Shown: positions 32,847 through 45,275 of the stretch, piece by piece
Layout of the letters: each line of letters begins with the position of its first letter
How positions within the stretch are numbered: the first letter of the stretch is position 1
NCBI GenBank assembly: GCA_029721435.1
Contig: CM056577.1
Coordinates: forward strand, 27,917,719-27,981,718
Length of the DNA stretch: 64,000 bases
Reading direction: 5' to 3'
Origin: Gymnothorax reevesii
Taxonomy: Eukaryota; Chordata; Actinopteri; Anguilliformes; Muraenidae
Program-made: the position numbers and the translations under genes
The notes under the pieces: generated by a model
Database searches by the model: none
What the model was told of the DNA's origin: nothing
What the model saw: the letters and a program-made list of their open reading frames with translations, nothing else

Positions 32847-34494
32847 ATTTACTCTGTCCTTTGACTGTAACAGCTGTAATGCTGTACTGTCTCACTGTGC
32901 CCGATAGAACGCACCTCTTTTCCTCTTATACATGGCAACAAATAGCACGAGTAATTTTGTATTTGCTGCCACAAATGATCAGACACTTGTGAGGGTGACC
33001 GAAGAGGAGGTTTTCTATTTATCTCCCTGTCTCTCTCCCTCTGGATTATCAAATTGGTGTGATACAAACTGTGACTAATTACATAGCCGACCATTTTGAA
33101 GGACAGTTACCCCATTACATTAATCATGGTGATTTTTTTTTTTGTAGATGAAAATACACATGAGAATAAACAGTGATACCCTTAAACTATTGATACCAAG
33201 TAATGCCAACACACTGCTGTGTTAAAAATCCCTGAGATACCATTTCCTGTTTTTAATCGAGTGATATTCGAGGAATGTCAGAGCCATGAAACGAAGACTG
33301 AGGCATAACCATCTTACAACCTGCCACTAATTGCGTCTTGAGATGCTTGGATAAACAGCCAATGACCCAGAGGGCAGTTTGTACAAAGGAATAATCTGAT
33401 AATAACACGGGATCATGGTGCATTACTCCAGTCAGATATTTAATTGATTCTTTGAGGGGATAGTGGGCACCTGATGCGAGTCTGTAATCTTCATACCGAT
33501 CTCTGTATCTCAGGAATGCTTGGCACGAGAAATCATTTTTAGACCGTGTTCCTGTTTACAACGAGCGTTCTATATGGGCATTGAAGAATGAAAGAATGAT
33601 TATTATAACATGCCAGATCGCTACATGGGCCTCTTTTCTACCTCGGCAAGTCCTTTGGCAAAGAGTCTCTAAATGCAATTTAACAACCAGGCAAACAAAA
33701 TCTGTTACAGAGGCATAACGAACAGATGTTTCCTGAAATTGTCCATTATGGGCTTTAATTAAATTCACAATGAACTGCTGAACTGAGGTGTTGCATGCAA
33801 ATTTATGCAACAAGGGAAAAAAAATTTTACTGCTTCTTTAGTTTTTTTTTAAGATGGCGCAAAATGATCAATCACACTGGATCGGTGACTGCAAATTTGG
33901 TTTTTCTACATTTATACTCCATAACGCTGATGTAAAGTGCTGCCTAAGTGTAGAATGAGAATGCTGATGACTCCTGACACCTTTATAAACCATTAAAAAA
34001 TCTGGGAAAAGGTCAATATCCATTTCCCTCCATGTATATGAGCCATTTTAACAGAATTCTGTCGCGAACAGCCATAAGGCCTAAACTGTGTCTGATCCAC
34101 TTAGGATCCACTCTTTATTTATCATGTTGTGCTTTTTTACTGAGTAAATGACTTTTTTTTAATGCATTACATTTGATTTAATACTGTGTATTCCTGGTAA
34201 GGTCAGAATAAATTTGCCCTTGGGATATGAAAACAAAAAATGAAACTTTGCATTTTAGTAATAAGGTCACTCAGGACTCTGGCTTTTCAGGACAAGACTA
34301 AATCATTGAGTTGGGTGCCCAAGGCACCCAAAATACACATTTTTATGAGCCATCAATGTAATTCAGGGATGTCAAACCTGGGAGATGGAGGACAAGTTTC
34401 ATAGATAAGACTGAATTTAGTGCAGGACAAGGCTTAGTCTTAAATGCTTTGGATCCTCAACACAAAAACTGGATTATTCAAGGACTAAGCTTAA
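32847..34494. other. No gene; possible conserved non-coding DNA
   Basis: Complex, non-repetitive sequence. The part at about 33180-33830 contains 'gggctttaattaaattcaca' and 'gcatgcaaatttatgcaa', homeodomain/POU-like strings of the sort found in developmental enhancers. No conservation can be tested here. Confidence 0.3.
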
Positions 34495-34917
34495 TGGGCA
34501 GCAGCCATACCACTACTCAATCTTCTCCAGCCGTGGTTAGTCTTGGATGGGAGACCACCTGGGAAAGCCATGTTGCTGCTGGAAGAGATGTTGGTGGGTC
34601 AGTAGTTTGCGATCTTCCCTCTGGTGAAATAATCCCCAATGGCCCAGTGCAGTCATGGGGACACTGTACTGAAGGAGACACTGTCTTTCAGATGAGACGT
34701 TAAACAGAGGTCCCGACTCTCTGTGGTCATTAAAGATCTTTGATAAGAGAAGGGGGTTCCCCGGTGTCATGGCTCTTTCCCATCTAATCATCCCCTGACC
34801 TGATTGGCTATGCAACTTGTCCTCTCCCTCTCCCCCAGGACTCCTTTGAAAAACAGATTGAAATCTCAAGAGAATTTCCCTGGTTAAATAAAGGTTTAAT
34901 TAAAAAGAAAAAAAAAT
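34495..34917 (+). repeat. 5S-rRNA-derived SINE (SINE3 type)
   Basis: 34535-34565 reads 'ggttagtcttggatgggaga' then 'ccacctgggaa', almost the 3' internal control region of 5S rRNA. Downstream 'cagatgagacgttaaac' and 'gaggtcc..gactctctgtggtcattaaa' are hallmark strings of this fish SINE body. The tail is 'ggttaaataaagg' then A-rich. The 5S head is diverged upstream, and it is not a functional 5S gene. Confidence 0.85.
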
Positions 34918-35584
34918 CAATGTCCGTGAACCGAGCACCATAAATCTGCATGCCAGAGGTGTGCACCAAGGGCCTGATCTGTGCCTACTTTTAACCTTCA
35001 GAACTTAATTAGCCCTAAAATTCACACCATCATGACATTTAACCATTTAGTCAACATGGAAATAGCACTTGAGGAAAGTTCTAGTGTTTCATTATTAACT
35101 TTGCTCCTGTTAATCTTGAACCAGCATTACAATTTATATACAATTTGCTCATTCAGTGTGATTCGTGGAAACTGTGTTATTTTATTCAGCAATGGAATAT
35201 TTTTCTTAGCTGCTAATGAATAGAATCAAGGGTGCCAAAGTAATGGTTGAACTGAAAACCTACTAGAGGTCAGATGTCTGGGGAGAGGGTTGGGCAGCCC
35301 TGTTTTGTTCGGTTTGTGATGAATCCATCCAATAACGTTAAGTGCAAGAGATTGCTGTATAGTAAAGGCTAATCACCTGCTGCAATTTGCGTGTTTGGTA
35401 CAATTATTTTTTTGTGCAAGTGGGAAGGAAGGTCATGATTATGCCCTGTCGTGCAGCAACTGAATCTCTTCTTGTGGCACTTTGGCTGTGTTCAGAATAG
35501 TCAACTTCTTCACTATATACTGCATACTGTACCAGTATACTGCAACCTGATATTATCTGTGGCATGTACTACGGTCACATGGTG
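34918..35584. other. Unannotated
   Basis: No gene recognised. 'ggctgtgttcagaatagtca' at about 35485 may be the end of an old MITE. Confidence 0.35.
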
Positions 35585-35725
35585 CCTCTCAGCAAGAAGG
35601 TCATGTTTGAATCTGGCCTGGGGCCTTTCTGTGTGGAGTTTTCATGTTCTCCCTGCGTCCATGTGGGTTTCCTCTTGACGGTGGGAGGAAACCTGAGGAC
35701 ACAAAGACATGCATGCTAGGCTAAT
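35585..35725 (-). repeat. Fish LINE-tail-like dispersed repeat, reversed copy
   Basis: 'ggggcctttctgtgtggagt', 'catgttctccctgcgt', 'tgggtttcctc' and 'acaaagacatgcatg' are the reverse complement of the repeat family at 440-775. Confidence 0.75.
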
Positions 35726-36269
35726 CAGGGACTGTAAATAGCCCATTGCAATGAATGGGATGACACAAGATGGCCGAAAAGTTGCTGGAATAGTCATTAA
35801 ATAATAAAGAATCAATCAGTTAACTGCGTATCAAGTAGGCTTACAGTGCACCATGAAAACAGCTCTGGAGGGGTAAAGTGTAGTCTATATATCTTTGGCA
35901 TATTGGAAAATTTCACGTTGGTCAGCAAATGTGTATTAGGTTTGACCACGATCAGTGATGGAGTAGCAAGCAGAGGATGAGTTTTGCGTTTCTTTGCTAT
36001 TTCTCCATTGCAGGAAGTCTGACAGATTTATTTTCATGGCTTGTTTTCCTTTCTTGTTTGTTTCTTGTTTTAGGCAGTTTATGGGGAAGCACTGGACGCG
36101 ATATACTACAACCTGGCGAGGGCAATTGAGCACCATATTTTTTTAAAAATAAATTTTCAGAAATGAACGTTTCATGAATAATTTCAGACGTAAGTGCTTA
36201 ATGTATTTAACCAGAGATAACTGTAATTAAAATCCAAGGCCATACTATTTCTCACAGGTCATTTGATAC
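35726..36269. other. Unannotated
   Basis: Nothing recognised. Confidence 0.4.
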
Positions 36270-36833
36270 CAGTGCCAGAACTGGAATTGGGGTGTGTGGT
36301 ACTGACACATCCGTTTAAAACAATAACTAGGCCTGACTTGTTAATTTAGAAAATGATTGAGAACAATATATTTACTCCGAAAACATTCCACTCTATCAGG
36401 TGTTGCTAGTTCTCCCCGTTGATGTGAGACGACAATCGTTAATTTCAACGAGTACTTTGGTGCATTGAAAATTGCATAAAAGCGTCTAAAATGGTCTTTT
36501 ATTTCATTCCAACCATTTAAACAATGATGAAACGAAGGTCAGATTACCCAATGTACCGAAAAGGTAGCACGGAAGTTCCAGGGCCGCGCGTCTTTCGTAA
36601 AGCATGGGCCTATTCACTAGTAAATTATTTTTCTGTACTGAATTTAGCCCATTATTTGGTTGCAGTTGAATCGCAAGGGGAGAGAAGGCGTGTCTTCAAT
36701 TGCCAGTGGATTATTACTATACTTGGAAAACACATCAAAAAAGGAAAATGATTGAGAACTAGCCAGGACTAATTGTTGTTATAAAGGGATGTGTCTGCGC
36801 TCTCCCCAAATTCCAGTTCTGGCACCGACACTG
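36270..36833. mobile_element. hAT-like foldback element
   Basis: Flanked by TTTGATAC (36262-36269) and TTTGACAC (36834-36841), 7 of 8 matching. The ends are CAGTGCCAGAACTGGAATTG and, reversed, CAGTGTCGGTGCCAGAACTG, so the left end has lost a few bases. The right half shares 'cactagtaaattatttttct', 'gtcttcaattgcc' and 'ctagccaggactaat' with copies at 38375, 49704 and the nested 14417. No transposase. Confidence 0.8.
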
Positions 36834-38133
36834 TTTGACACCCATCATGCCTTTAAGTGCATCTCAAAAAAACATATTAGACCAAACCCTTCTTGGTTCC
36901 CAAGCGACAAATGATGTTAAGGTCAATGATCTGCTTTGATGGGAGAGCCAGAAATGAAGGATAAAATCATAGCATTTAAGAATGCCTGTATTCTAAGTTA
37001 GAGTTAATCACTTACACTCTAAAAAAATGTCAATTTGCAGCTATCTGTAGTTTTGAAATCTTTCAGACAGCTCACCGGTAAAGAAAGCAGAAAAAAGGTC
37101 AAGGGTCATACCCCTGAGGTCCAATGGGCACCCAGGATCATGATGGATGCATTATGCAGCCCAAGCTTATCCTTGTTTTATTCTGATTTTTATTCTGTTC
37201 AGCAAGAAATTTTCAACCCCTCCAATGTCTGCTCACATGTAAATAAACAAATGTCCAGTAATTGAAAAATGAATATATACAGGACCTGGCAATTAAGAGA
37301 AATTTTATAACCACACAGCTGCAGCATCAAAAAGATAAGCAAGTTATGATTTATGTATAATTTTAATAGCTTTAGGTTTCCAGCACCCACTGTGCTGGTT
37401 TTTAAAAGGATTTCATACTGTTCAATGTTTATGATTAATTTTGAAAGTAAAACTGTGTTGCCTTAATTTTTCACTTTGGTCCTTGGCCAAGTCATGTTAA
37501 TTTTCAGTTGTATTTGCAAAGTGATTTCTGCTAAAAATATAACATCAAGACAGCCTAGGCTAATAAAAATGTAAGCTTATTTTTTCAGTTAATCACAAAA
37601 AGTGCCTGACCAGCTTATATTCAGATGGATTCCAAATCTGACCTTGAGATTAGCTGGTTTCCTCCAGCGATCCAATGACAGACCAGCTTTGGCCAGCCAC
37701 GGAGTCACAATTAGCCAGTGCCGATAGAAACTGCTCTAACCTTCATTACCCCAGCTGTTTTTTTTTCTCCAGAAATTTCATGTTGAGATGAAAATGACAT
37801 CCCCAAGATGAAAATGCCTTTTTGTTTCAAACTGATCGGCTACTGCAGCGCAAACCAATAATATAACTCTACCTACTAGTACAATCTAATGACAGAGCTT
37901 AATGTTTCGTGGTAGAAATCTGCACTGTTACCCGAAGGCAAAATGAAGTCCATATTTGCAGTGTATGCAAATAGAAAGGGAATGAGGCAGGTGAGGTAAG
38001 CAAACAGTCAAATTCAATTTGTAGCCCTCTGCAAATGCTGCAGCAAATTCTCGCTTCCACCGAATATGATGATGCTAAAGAGTTCTGGCAGTGCAGGCCA
38101 ATGGGAAGTGACAGAGCTTATTTACTCAGTTCT
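36834..38133. other. Unannotated
   Basis: No gene or clear repeat recognised. Confidence 0.4.
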
Positions 38134-38230
38134 ACCATCATGCAGTGATAAAGCAACTGGACTCCCAAGCAGAAGACAGCGGGTTTGAATCTAAAGGGGT
38201 TTAAGCATAACTATCCCATGGCAAGGCCAA
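38134..38230 (+). repeat. tRNA-derived SINE head fragment
   Basis: An A-box-like TGCAGTGATAAAGCAACTGG (38141) and B-box-like GGGTTTGAATCT (38181) are about 40 bases apart, with tRNA-style spacing. The stems do not close well enough for a real tRNA. Confidence 0.55.
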
Positions 38231-38374
38231 TCCCCTTAGGATTGGAGGGAATGGAATATGAATGCATTAGCTCCATTTAACTCACAATGCAAGGTGAGGA
38301 TGGCCAACGGCTGTTTCACTGGCATCAATGTGCCATAGCAGCTTCAATCTAATGTGCTGTACGATGTTCCACGA

Positions 38375-38946
38375 CAGTGGCACAGCCAGAACTGAAAATG
38401 GGGAGGGCATTGCACATCTGTTAATGACGATTATCAGTTTTGACTTCTTCTCAGTCATTTTCCTTTATTAACGCATTTTCATATCATTATACTAATCCTG
38501 TGGCAACCTTTGGCAATCAAAGACGCAGCCTCTTTCTTAATGTGATTTAGGGATGAATAAATAATAGCCTAAATTCAGTTCAGAGTCATGAGTAGACCTA
38601 TGCTTTACATAAAGTTAGCTGCTGCGGAACTTCTGCGCTACCTTTTTGACATTTCAGGTGATCTAACCAGCGCTTCATGATGGTTTACATCAAATCAAAG
38701 ACAATGATTTAAAACGTTTCTGTGCAATTTTGAATAACAGTCATTGAAATGCACCCAACTGAGATTATAAATGAATGGTTTTGTCGTACGTTATCGAGGA
38801 AAACTAGCAGCACCTGATAGTCCAGAGAGTTCTCGGGGTGAGTGTTCTGTTAATTAGAAAAAACGATAGTGAATGAGTCAGAACTAATAATTGTCATAAA
38901 GGGATTTTCTGTTCCCGCCCAATTTTATGTTCTGACTGTGTCAAAG
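38375..38946. mobile_element. hAT-like foldback element
   Basis: Flanked by TTCCACGA and CTCCACGA (7 of 8). The ends are CAGTGGCACAGCCAGAAC and, reversed, CTTTGACACAGTCAGAAC. Internal 'aatagcctaaattcagttca' and 'ctaataattgtcataaaggg' match the sister copies. Length 572 bp, no coding content. Confidence 0.78.
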
Positions 38947-40275
38947 CTCCACGACCAGGATCATGGCTTTCCGCTAGCGGAGAAAGCAGTTTTGCATTAA
39001 CGGCAAACGTGGTGTCAGATCCAGAATAGCAGGCCAAAGATAAAAATGCTCCAAAGTTACTTTGCATTAAAAAAGTGAGAGAAACTGAAGCTTAATATTG
39101 CACGGTTCAACAAAGCTGTAACAAGCATGCCCTGAACTGTCACTAGGATTAATACACGCTTGCTGAGTTTTTCAGCTCCTCTCGGCACTGCGGTGAATAA
39201 GTGTGTTTCTGGGGGCGGGAAGAGAAATGACTAATGTATGCGCTCTACAAGTCAGCGCTACAGGGTACCAACTCTGAATCAAGCATCAAATGATTTTGAG
39301 CCAAGGATTCGAACAGACAGTTCAAGGTCATGCCCTCCTGAATGTGGAGCAATAAGGAAGCCTCTTCATCTTTTAAAATCGATACTATCCGTCTATCTTT
39401 ATTTGGACATTTTGGTTTCATACACGCCATCAAACAATAAGGAGGCCTATGCAAAGACAAAATGTATCGGCATAAAAAATGGAAAAAATTAAACTATAGT
39501 TCAGTTGTTTCATCAGGCTCGACTGAAACTTCTCCCAACTCAGTGGTCTTTCATGAAAAGTTCTCTTCAGGAGTAAGCGTGGCACAGGAGACAGCAAACC
39601 GACGCTCAGTGAGGACATCATAAGGAATAATGTACCACTGAGGACTGCATTCATTCTTGTGCAGCACATCCTGAATACTGAGTAGACTCATGGTTTCTAC
39701 ATCAAACAACGGTCTTGCAGGAACTTGAGGGTGGAGTGTGCCAAATAGATATCATTTACTCCCCGACAACTGCCTAAGCTGTCCTTAGTAATGCCAACTG
39801 CCATGGCATAGATGTAGCAAAGACTGCAGCCGGTGCCTCAAGGTGTATGAAAAGGATCAACCCTGTGGTATTCCACATTGTTTGATGTATACGCTTTGAT
39901 TTCAGGTGATAAAATTCAATGTCTCAAACCTTCTACCACAGAAAGAAACTTGCACTCCAAATAAAGCTGTCACATGTCATGGATGAGGGTAAATTTTGGT
40001 CATCATATAAATAGTATGTTTTTTTTTTTCCCGGTTGGTATTCTTGAAATTACATGATCCATAAAGATACAGATCATACGCTTAAGAAATGGGAAACCAA
40101 TGCATGATTCAGGATGATTCAATGCGTTGCAGCATATTATCATGAATTCCTGTTGCTCCTCAAAAACAAATGAAGTCACAATGACTTCTTGAAATCAGGC
40201 CACACTTCATAATAAATGATTTTGAAACCTTGCACAAACTCAATCCTGTTCTCAAAATAAGGCTGAGAGGCTGAG
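38947..40275. other. Unannotated
   Basis: No gene recognised. Confidence 0.4.
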
Positions 40276-40577
40276 CGTGATGGTTTTGCCCTGCAGTCCC
40301 TCCCCCTCCTGCGGTTTGCACCTCCACCGCAACGAGCCACACCTGTTGCTCGTTGAGGTGGAGGTGCAGTGAAGAGTGCTTTCTGTGCAAAGGAGCCCTG
40401 TTGTTTTTGCCGCTGCTCTACTCATGTTTGTTTAATCTTTTATTGAACTAAAGATTTTTGTATTTTTATTCAGCCTGTGTGTGTGTGTTTGTGTGTGTCC
40501 CTTCTTCTGGTTTTGGGTACATGGTCCCAGTGCCCGCCGGCTTCTTGCCTTCTGCCGGCGGGACCAAACCATGACAC
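40276..40577. mobile_element. Candidate MITE or LTR-like repeat
   Basis: The left end GTGATGGTTTTGCCCTGC and the reversed right end GTCATGGTTTGGTCCCGC are similar. Inside are two hairpins (40317-40368; CCCGCCGGC/GCCGGCGGG at 40533-40563) and a TG run. The class is uncertain. Confidence 0.4.
40317..40368. repeat. 20-bp-arm hairpin
   Basis: 'tgcacctccaccgcaacgag' pairs with 40349-40368 at 19 of 20 positions; 12-base loop. Confidence 0.9.
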
Positions 40578-43500
40578 TGCTTATGTGTCACCTGAAATGA
40601 ACTTTTATATAAGAGGAATACAGCCAATTTTGCTTCAAAAATTATGTGAAAAAACTGTGAATTTACCACCCTTTTTTGAAGATCCATTAAGTGTGAACTA
40701 AAAATATAAAGTCGTAGCCAGTTCATCATTTACTGTACTAATGATGAGCAACAGGAAGCTATGATACGTCCTGTATTGATTCATGCGTCATCATGAGTCA
40801 TGCATTAGTTCAGCATTACTTAAGCCTACGATGTTCCCTTATTGAAAACACCATTGTTTTCCCTCCTTATGAATGATTTATCAAGTCCTTTTGCAATGCA
40901 GTACCAACTGCTGTTCAGGATCTGAGATTACAGGTCACTACAGGCAAGCTGCTGGAGTCATCATTGAGTGAAACCTTTCCTGACCAACAATGGCCAATTA
41001 GATTCCAACTCACTGGACCCCCAGCCAAGCAACAGTGCTGCAGTCACCATTAGTTTGCAGAAACTCTGGCCACATTACAAACAGGTGCCTGGATATAGTC
41101 CTCAGGAGTTAAAGAGAGAAATTTCTTATATGATATTGTCATCCTCTCCAACTTCTATTTACAGCTTGTATATGACCCAGGACCTATTTCAACTTTTTTT
41201 GTTCCCTGCATAAAATTTCTCATCTCGTCTGAGCTTGGATTTTGAGCATATGTTGGCGCTATCATCTGCTTTTTAGTAAGAGATCAACCTGCCCTTTGGG
41301 GCATAACATTTGAGGAATACACTACAGGATTTCTGCATCCTCTCCATCTGTTAATGACAAGAACCAGACGCACTGGGGTGGTGGAAAGTTGCAGTTGTGA
41401 TGTGATCCCGCTAATCGTAGTTTTTAAAAAATGCGCTGTAGAGCCACCTGATGCTCCTTGACTTCAAATTTACATGTGGGTTTTTCTTCTCAAAGAGGAA
41501 GTTGGCAGTATTCACTTGTTTCATATAACAAAGAAAATTTTGTTCTACATATTGAATCAATTTTGTCTACAATAATCCCAAACTGACACACACCAATATC
41601 ACATGTACTTCAGTCATGCCTGTCAATTATAAATAACCCAAAAAAAATTCTCCTTTGGAAAATTTAATTTCACATTCATAGTTTTTCCTCATAACTTAAA
41701 TTTAGATCCTGTTTTGCATACCAAGCAGTTGCACACAATCTGACGAAAGGAATTTCTACTTTTTTTTTCTTTACTCATAGTGTATCTGTTGACTGCGTCA
41801 CATGCTTTTTTTTATTATCACTGGTCAGAAACAGATTTTTTTCCCCCCATATTTCAATTTCCAAGTCTGCTGTATATGAGTCACAGATCGAAATACAATC
41901 CCTGGTCACCTTAATGGAATTTTTGCCCCCAAAGGCATGGCTGTTTTGCATTTAAATGCCCCTCAGTTCTGGATATCTGACAGAACGACATGCTTTAACA
42001 TGAAGAAAAGGCCCTGTTTGCACACCACAATTTTTGAGTCCTGGCTATTGATCAAAGCTGACAGCTACATGTGTACGGTAAAGAGAAACATCATCGTGAT
42101 GTATTGCTCTTGCATTACTTACAGCAACCACCTGATAACACAAAAATCCCTTGAGCACAGCCTCAATAGATGAAACCTGTATCGGAGACCTTGGAAGTGG
42201 GGTATGTTGTGTTACAAATGCCCCTCCCCCATCTGTCAGTCTCCATTTGGTTTTGAACACATCTCTGGCCAGTTTGCATTGTTAAACTGAGTTCTTTCCT
42301 CTTCAATCTGTTAAGTAACACCAGAGATGTTAATTGTTGATTGAAAGAATTTCCCACCAATTTCAAGAATGTTGTGGTTCATTTAAAATTTGAAGTCCGT
42401 TAGTTTTTGTGAACATTAAACAGTGTGCATGCCCAGGGACGAGCAAAAAAATAAATAAAATCCACAATAACGAGCAAATCTGTTCATTAATTCTCTCAAA
42501 CAACACAAACTTATTTTTTACCCCCCACGGGCAGCATATCACCAGAGTATCTAATTTCACACATGATTTGCTTAATTTTAAGATCTCCATTTCACTGAGG
42601 TCGATTGCTCAATGTGATTATTGTAATATTGACATATGTATAGCATGTTTTTCATTTTTTATTTCTTAATATACCAAAAAGATGTGGTGGAATGACATAT
42701 TCTAATTACAGCAGACGTTTATTGCAAAGGGAAGAGAAATCGAGGATGACGGGTGAAAAGGAAGCATCACGTAGCTCTGGTTACCCTCTGGTTATCATGG
42801 CTTTTGAAAGACATCCAATGGGAAGCTCAGCCTTCACTAAATGTCCCCTTGCAGGTGTAGAACTTTACACTGTGATTTCATGTGATAGAAAAATAGTCAC
42901 TCCTGTCATTTTGCTGCATGCGGCTCAATGAGCTATTCACCAAGTTTTTTTTCCTTTTCCAATTTAATTTATTCTGTATGCTGAGGAAAATAATGAATCA
43001 CACAAATAAATACAGTGGTGTCACTGGATTCAGCTCGGAATGGATCAGGTATTATTGACCTAAGCAAAGACATTGCTGTGTAGGGGGCACCCATAAAAAA
43101 TAAAATGCAATTATCCGAAGGACCCAACACCTCATGCTATCGATCATTTTACACTTTTATGAGAGAATACTTATTAAAGATATCCCAGAATCCCACCTCC
43201 CACTTTAACTGCGTGCTGGCAGGAGAAAATTTAAAGGCTTATATTCAAATCAAGTTTTATAAAAACCTAATTGATGATGCTCCCTTGCTAACATTGTTAT
43301 TGTTATTGTTATATTTTTGATAATTCCGGTAACTTTGTCAGATTGAGAGCTTCACTGTCTTGGCATTTCTTGAAGTTTGTAACCAAAATGGACTACCAGC
43401 ATGTGTTACAGCACTTACGGTTCTGGTCCTGCGCTTGATGGGTTACCGTATAAGAAAGGATGAAAAACCAGAAATTTGTAGAAAAATCTGCTGAATCACC

Positions 43501-43669
43501 TGAAATTAGCTTGATTTAATAGGGCCAAAAAATTATTTTTAAAAAATGGCAGGAAAAAAAAAAAAAACTGAATACTAAAATGTATTCTATATTAACTGTT
43601 TTTATTAAAACATATACAGTGTGTGCATCTGCCTGAAAAGTTTAAAAGGGTGAATTTTAAGTCGCTGAA
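40578..43669. other. Unannotated
   Basis: About 3.1 kb with no recognisable gene, RNA or repeat; short open frames only. Confidence 0.4.
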
Positions 43670-45275
43670 TACATCCCCAATTCTGAAATAGTTGAAGTGT
43701 AAATTGTAAATAAAATCAAAATGCAATGACTTTCAGATCATATGAGCCAACATGTTATTTACATTGGAACATCGATAACATTTCAGCATTAAATGTTGAA
43801 ACTGAGACATTGTACATTTTATCCGCAAAATGAGCTCATTTCAAATTTTCTGGCTGCAACAGCTCTCAAAAATGTTGGGACACAGGCTAAAAGGGCTGAA
43901 AAAGCAATTAATACAAAAGAGAATCAGCTGATAGAACATTTAGTCAGTAGTTACATTAACTGGCATCAGGTGTGTAACATGATTGGCTATAAAAGGGATG
44001 TCTTAGAGAGGCCTAGTCTCTCAGAAGTAAAGATGGCCAGAGGCTCTCAAACCTGTGAAGGCTTGCATGAAAAAATTGTAGAAAACTTTAAAAACAATGT
44101 TCCTCAACGTCAAATTGCAAAGGCTTTGAAGGTCTCATCATCGACAGTACATAACATCACCAAAAGCCTCCGAGAAAATGGGAAAATCTCTGTGCATAAG
44201 GGACAAGGCCAAAGCCCTTTACTGGATGCCCGTGATCTTTGGGCCCCCAGATGCCACTGCATCACTCACCGGCATGATTCTGCCATTGACATTACAAAAT
44301 GGGCCCAGGAATACTTCAAGAAACCACTGTCTGTAAACACAATCTGTCGTGCCATCCACAGGTGCCACCAAAAACTCTATCATGCAAAATGGAAGCCACT
44401 GTTGAGCATGATCCAGAAGAGGCGCCATGTTCTGTGGGCCAAGGCTCATTTAAAAGGGCCAGTAGCAAAGTGGCAAAGTGTCCTGTGGTCAGACGAGTCC
44501 AAATTTGACATTCTTGTCGGAGATCATGGGTGTCATGTCCTCCGGGCTAAAGAGGAGAAAGACCACCCCTCCTGTTATCAGCGTTCAGTTCAAAAGCCAG
44601 CATCTCTGATGGTATGGGGATGCATTAGTGCATATGGTGTGGGACACTTGCATGTTTTAAAAAGCACCATGAATGCTAAAAGGTACATAAAGGTTTCAGA
44701 GCAACATATGCTCCCCTCCAGATAACATCTATTCCAGGGAAGGCCTTGTGTATTTCAGCAGGACAATGCAAAACCACATACTGCAGCTATTACAACAGCA
44801 TGGCTTCAAAGTAGAAGAGTTCGTGTGTTGAACTGGCCTGCCTTCAGTCATGATCTTTCACCGATTGAGAAGATTTGGTGCATAATTAAATGAAAAGTCA
44901 GTGAAAAGAGACCTAAAACTCTCCGGCAGCTGGAAGCCTGTATTAAAAAAGAGTGGGACAAAATTTCAATGGCAAAACGCAAGAAACCTGTCTCCTCAAA
45001 GCCCAGACGCTTCCACTCTGGGTTAAATAGAATAGGGGATGCTACACCATGGTAAACAGGCTCCCTCCAACTTTTTTGAGACCTGTAGCAGCCATCAAAT
45101 TTGAAAGGAGCTCATTTTGTGGTTAAAATTGTAAAAATTCTCAGTTTCAGCATTTGCTATGTTATCTCCGTTCTATTTTGAATAAAATACTGGCTGGTGT
45201 GATTTGAAAGTCATTGCGTTTTGATTTTATTCACAATTTACACTTTACCCCAACTATTTCGGAATTGGGGTTGTA
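43670..45275 (+). mobile_element. Tc1/mariner transposon, full length
   Basis: Inverted ends TACATCCCCAATTCTGAAAT and, reversed, TACAACCCCAATTCCGAAAT continue inward over about 70 bases (both include 'ataaaatcaaaa' and 'gcaatgactttca'). TA dinucleotides sit at both borders, the Tc1 target. It belongs to a different subfamily from the copies at 53548 and 57167 and is the best preserved transposon in the window. Confidence 0.93.
44033..45055 (+). pseudogene. Tc1-like transposase, two nonsense codons
   Basis: A single frame of 340 codons from the ATG of MARGSQ to TAA after a terminal Trp, the usual length for Tc1 transposases. The N-terminal helix-turn-helix region has [18 protein letters not shown]. 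The catalytic residues are D154 (WSDES), D244 (QQDNAKPH) and E279 (SPIEKIW), a DD34E core. It is interrupted only by TAA at codon 231 (44723) and TGA at codon 287 (44891); I see no frameshift. The open frame extends upstream of 44033 to 43793, but the family start and the preceding AAG context favour 44033. Inactive as it stands. Confidence 0.92.

Noticed and set aside
32602..32907. 101-codon open frame with His/Thr/Ala repeats
   Set aside because: The repeat part is the translated (CA)n microsatellite.
34495..34620. 5S rRNA gene
   Set aside because: Only the internal control region matches; the 5' half is diverged and the body continues into SINE sequence.
38134..38230. Functional tRNA gene
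   Set aside because: A- and B-box-like words exist but acceptor and anticodon stems do not pair and no terminator T-run follows at the right distance; it fits a SINE head.
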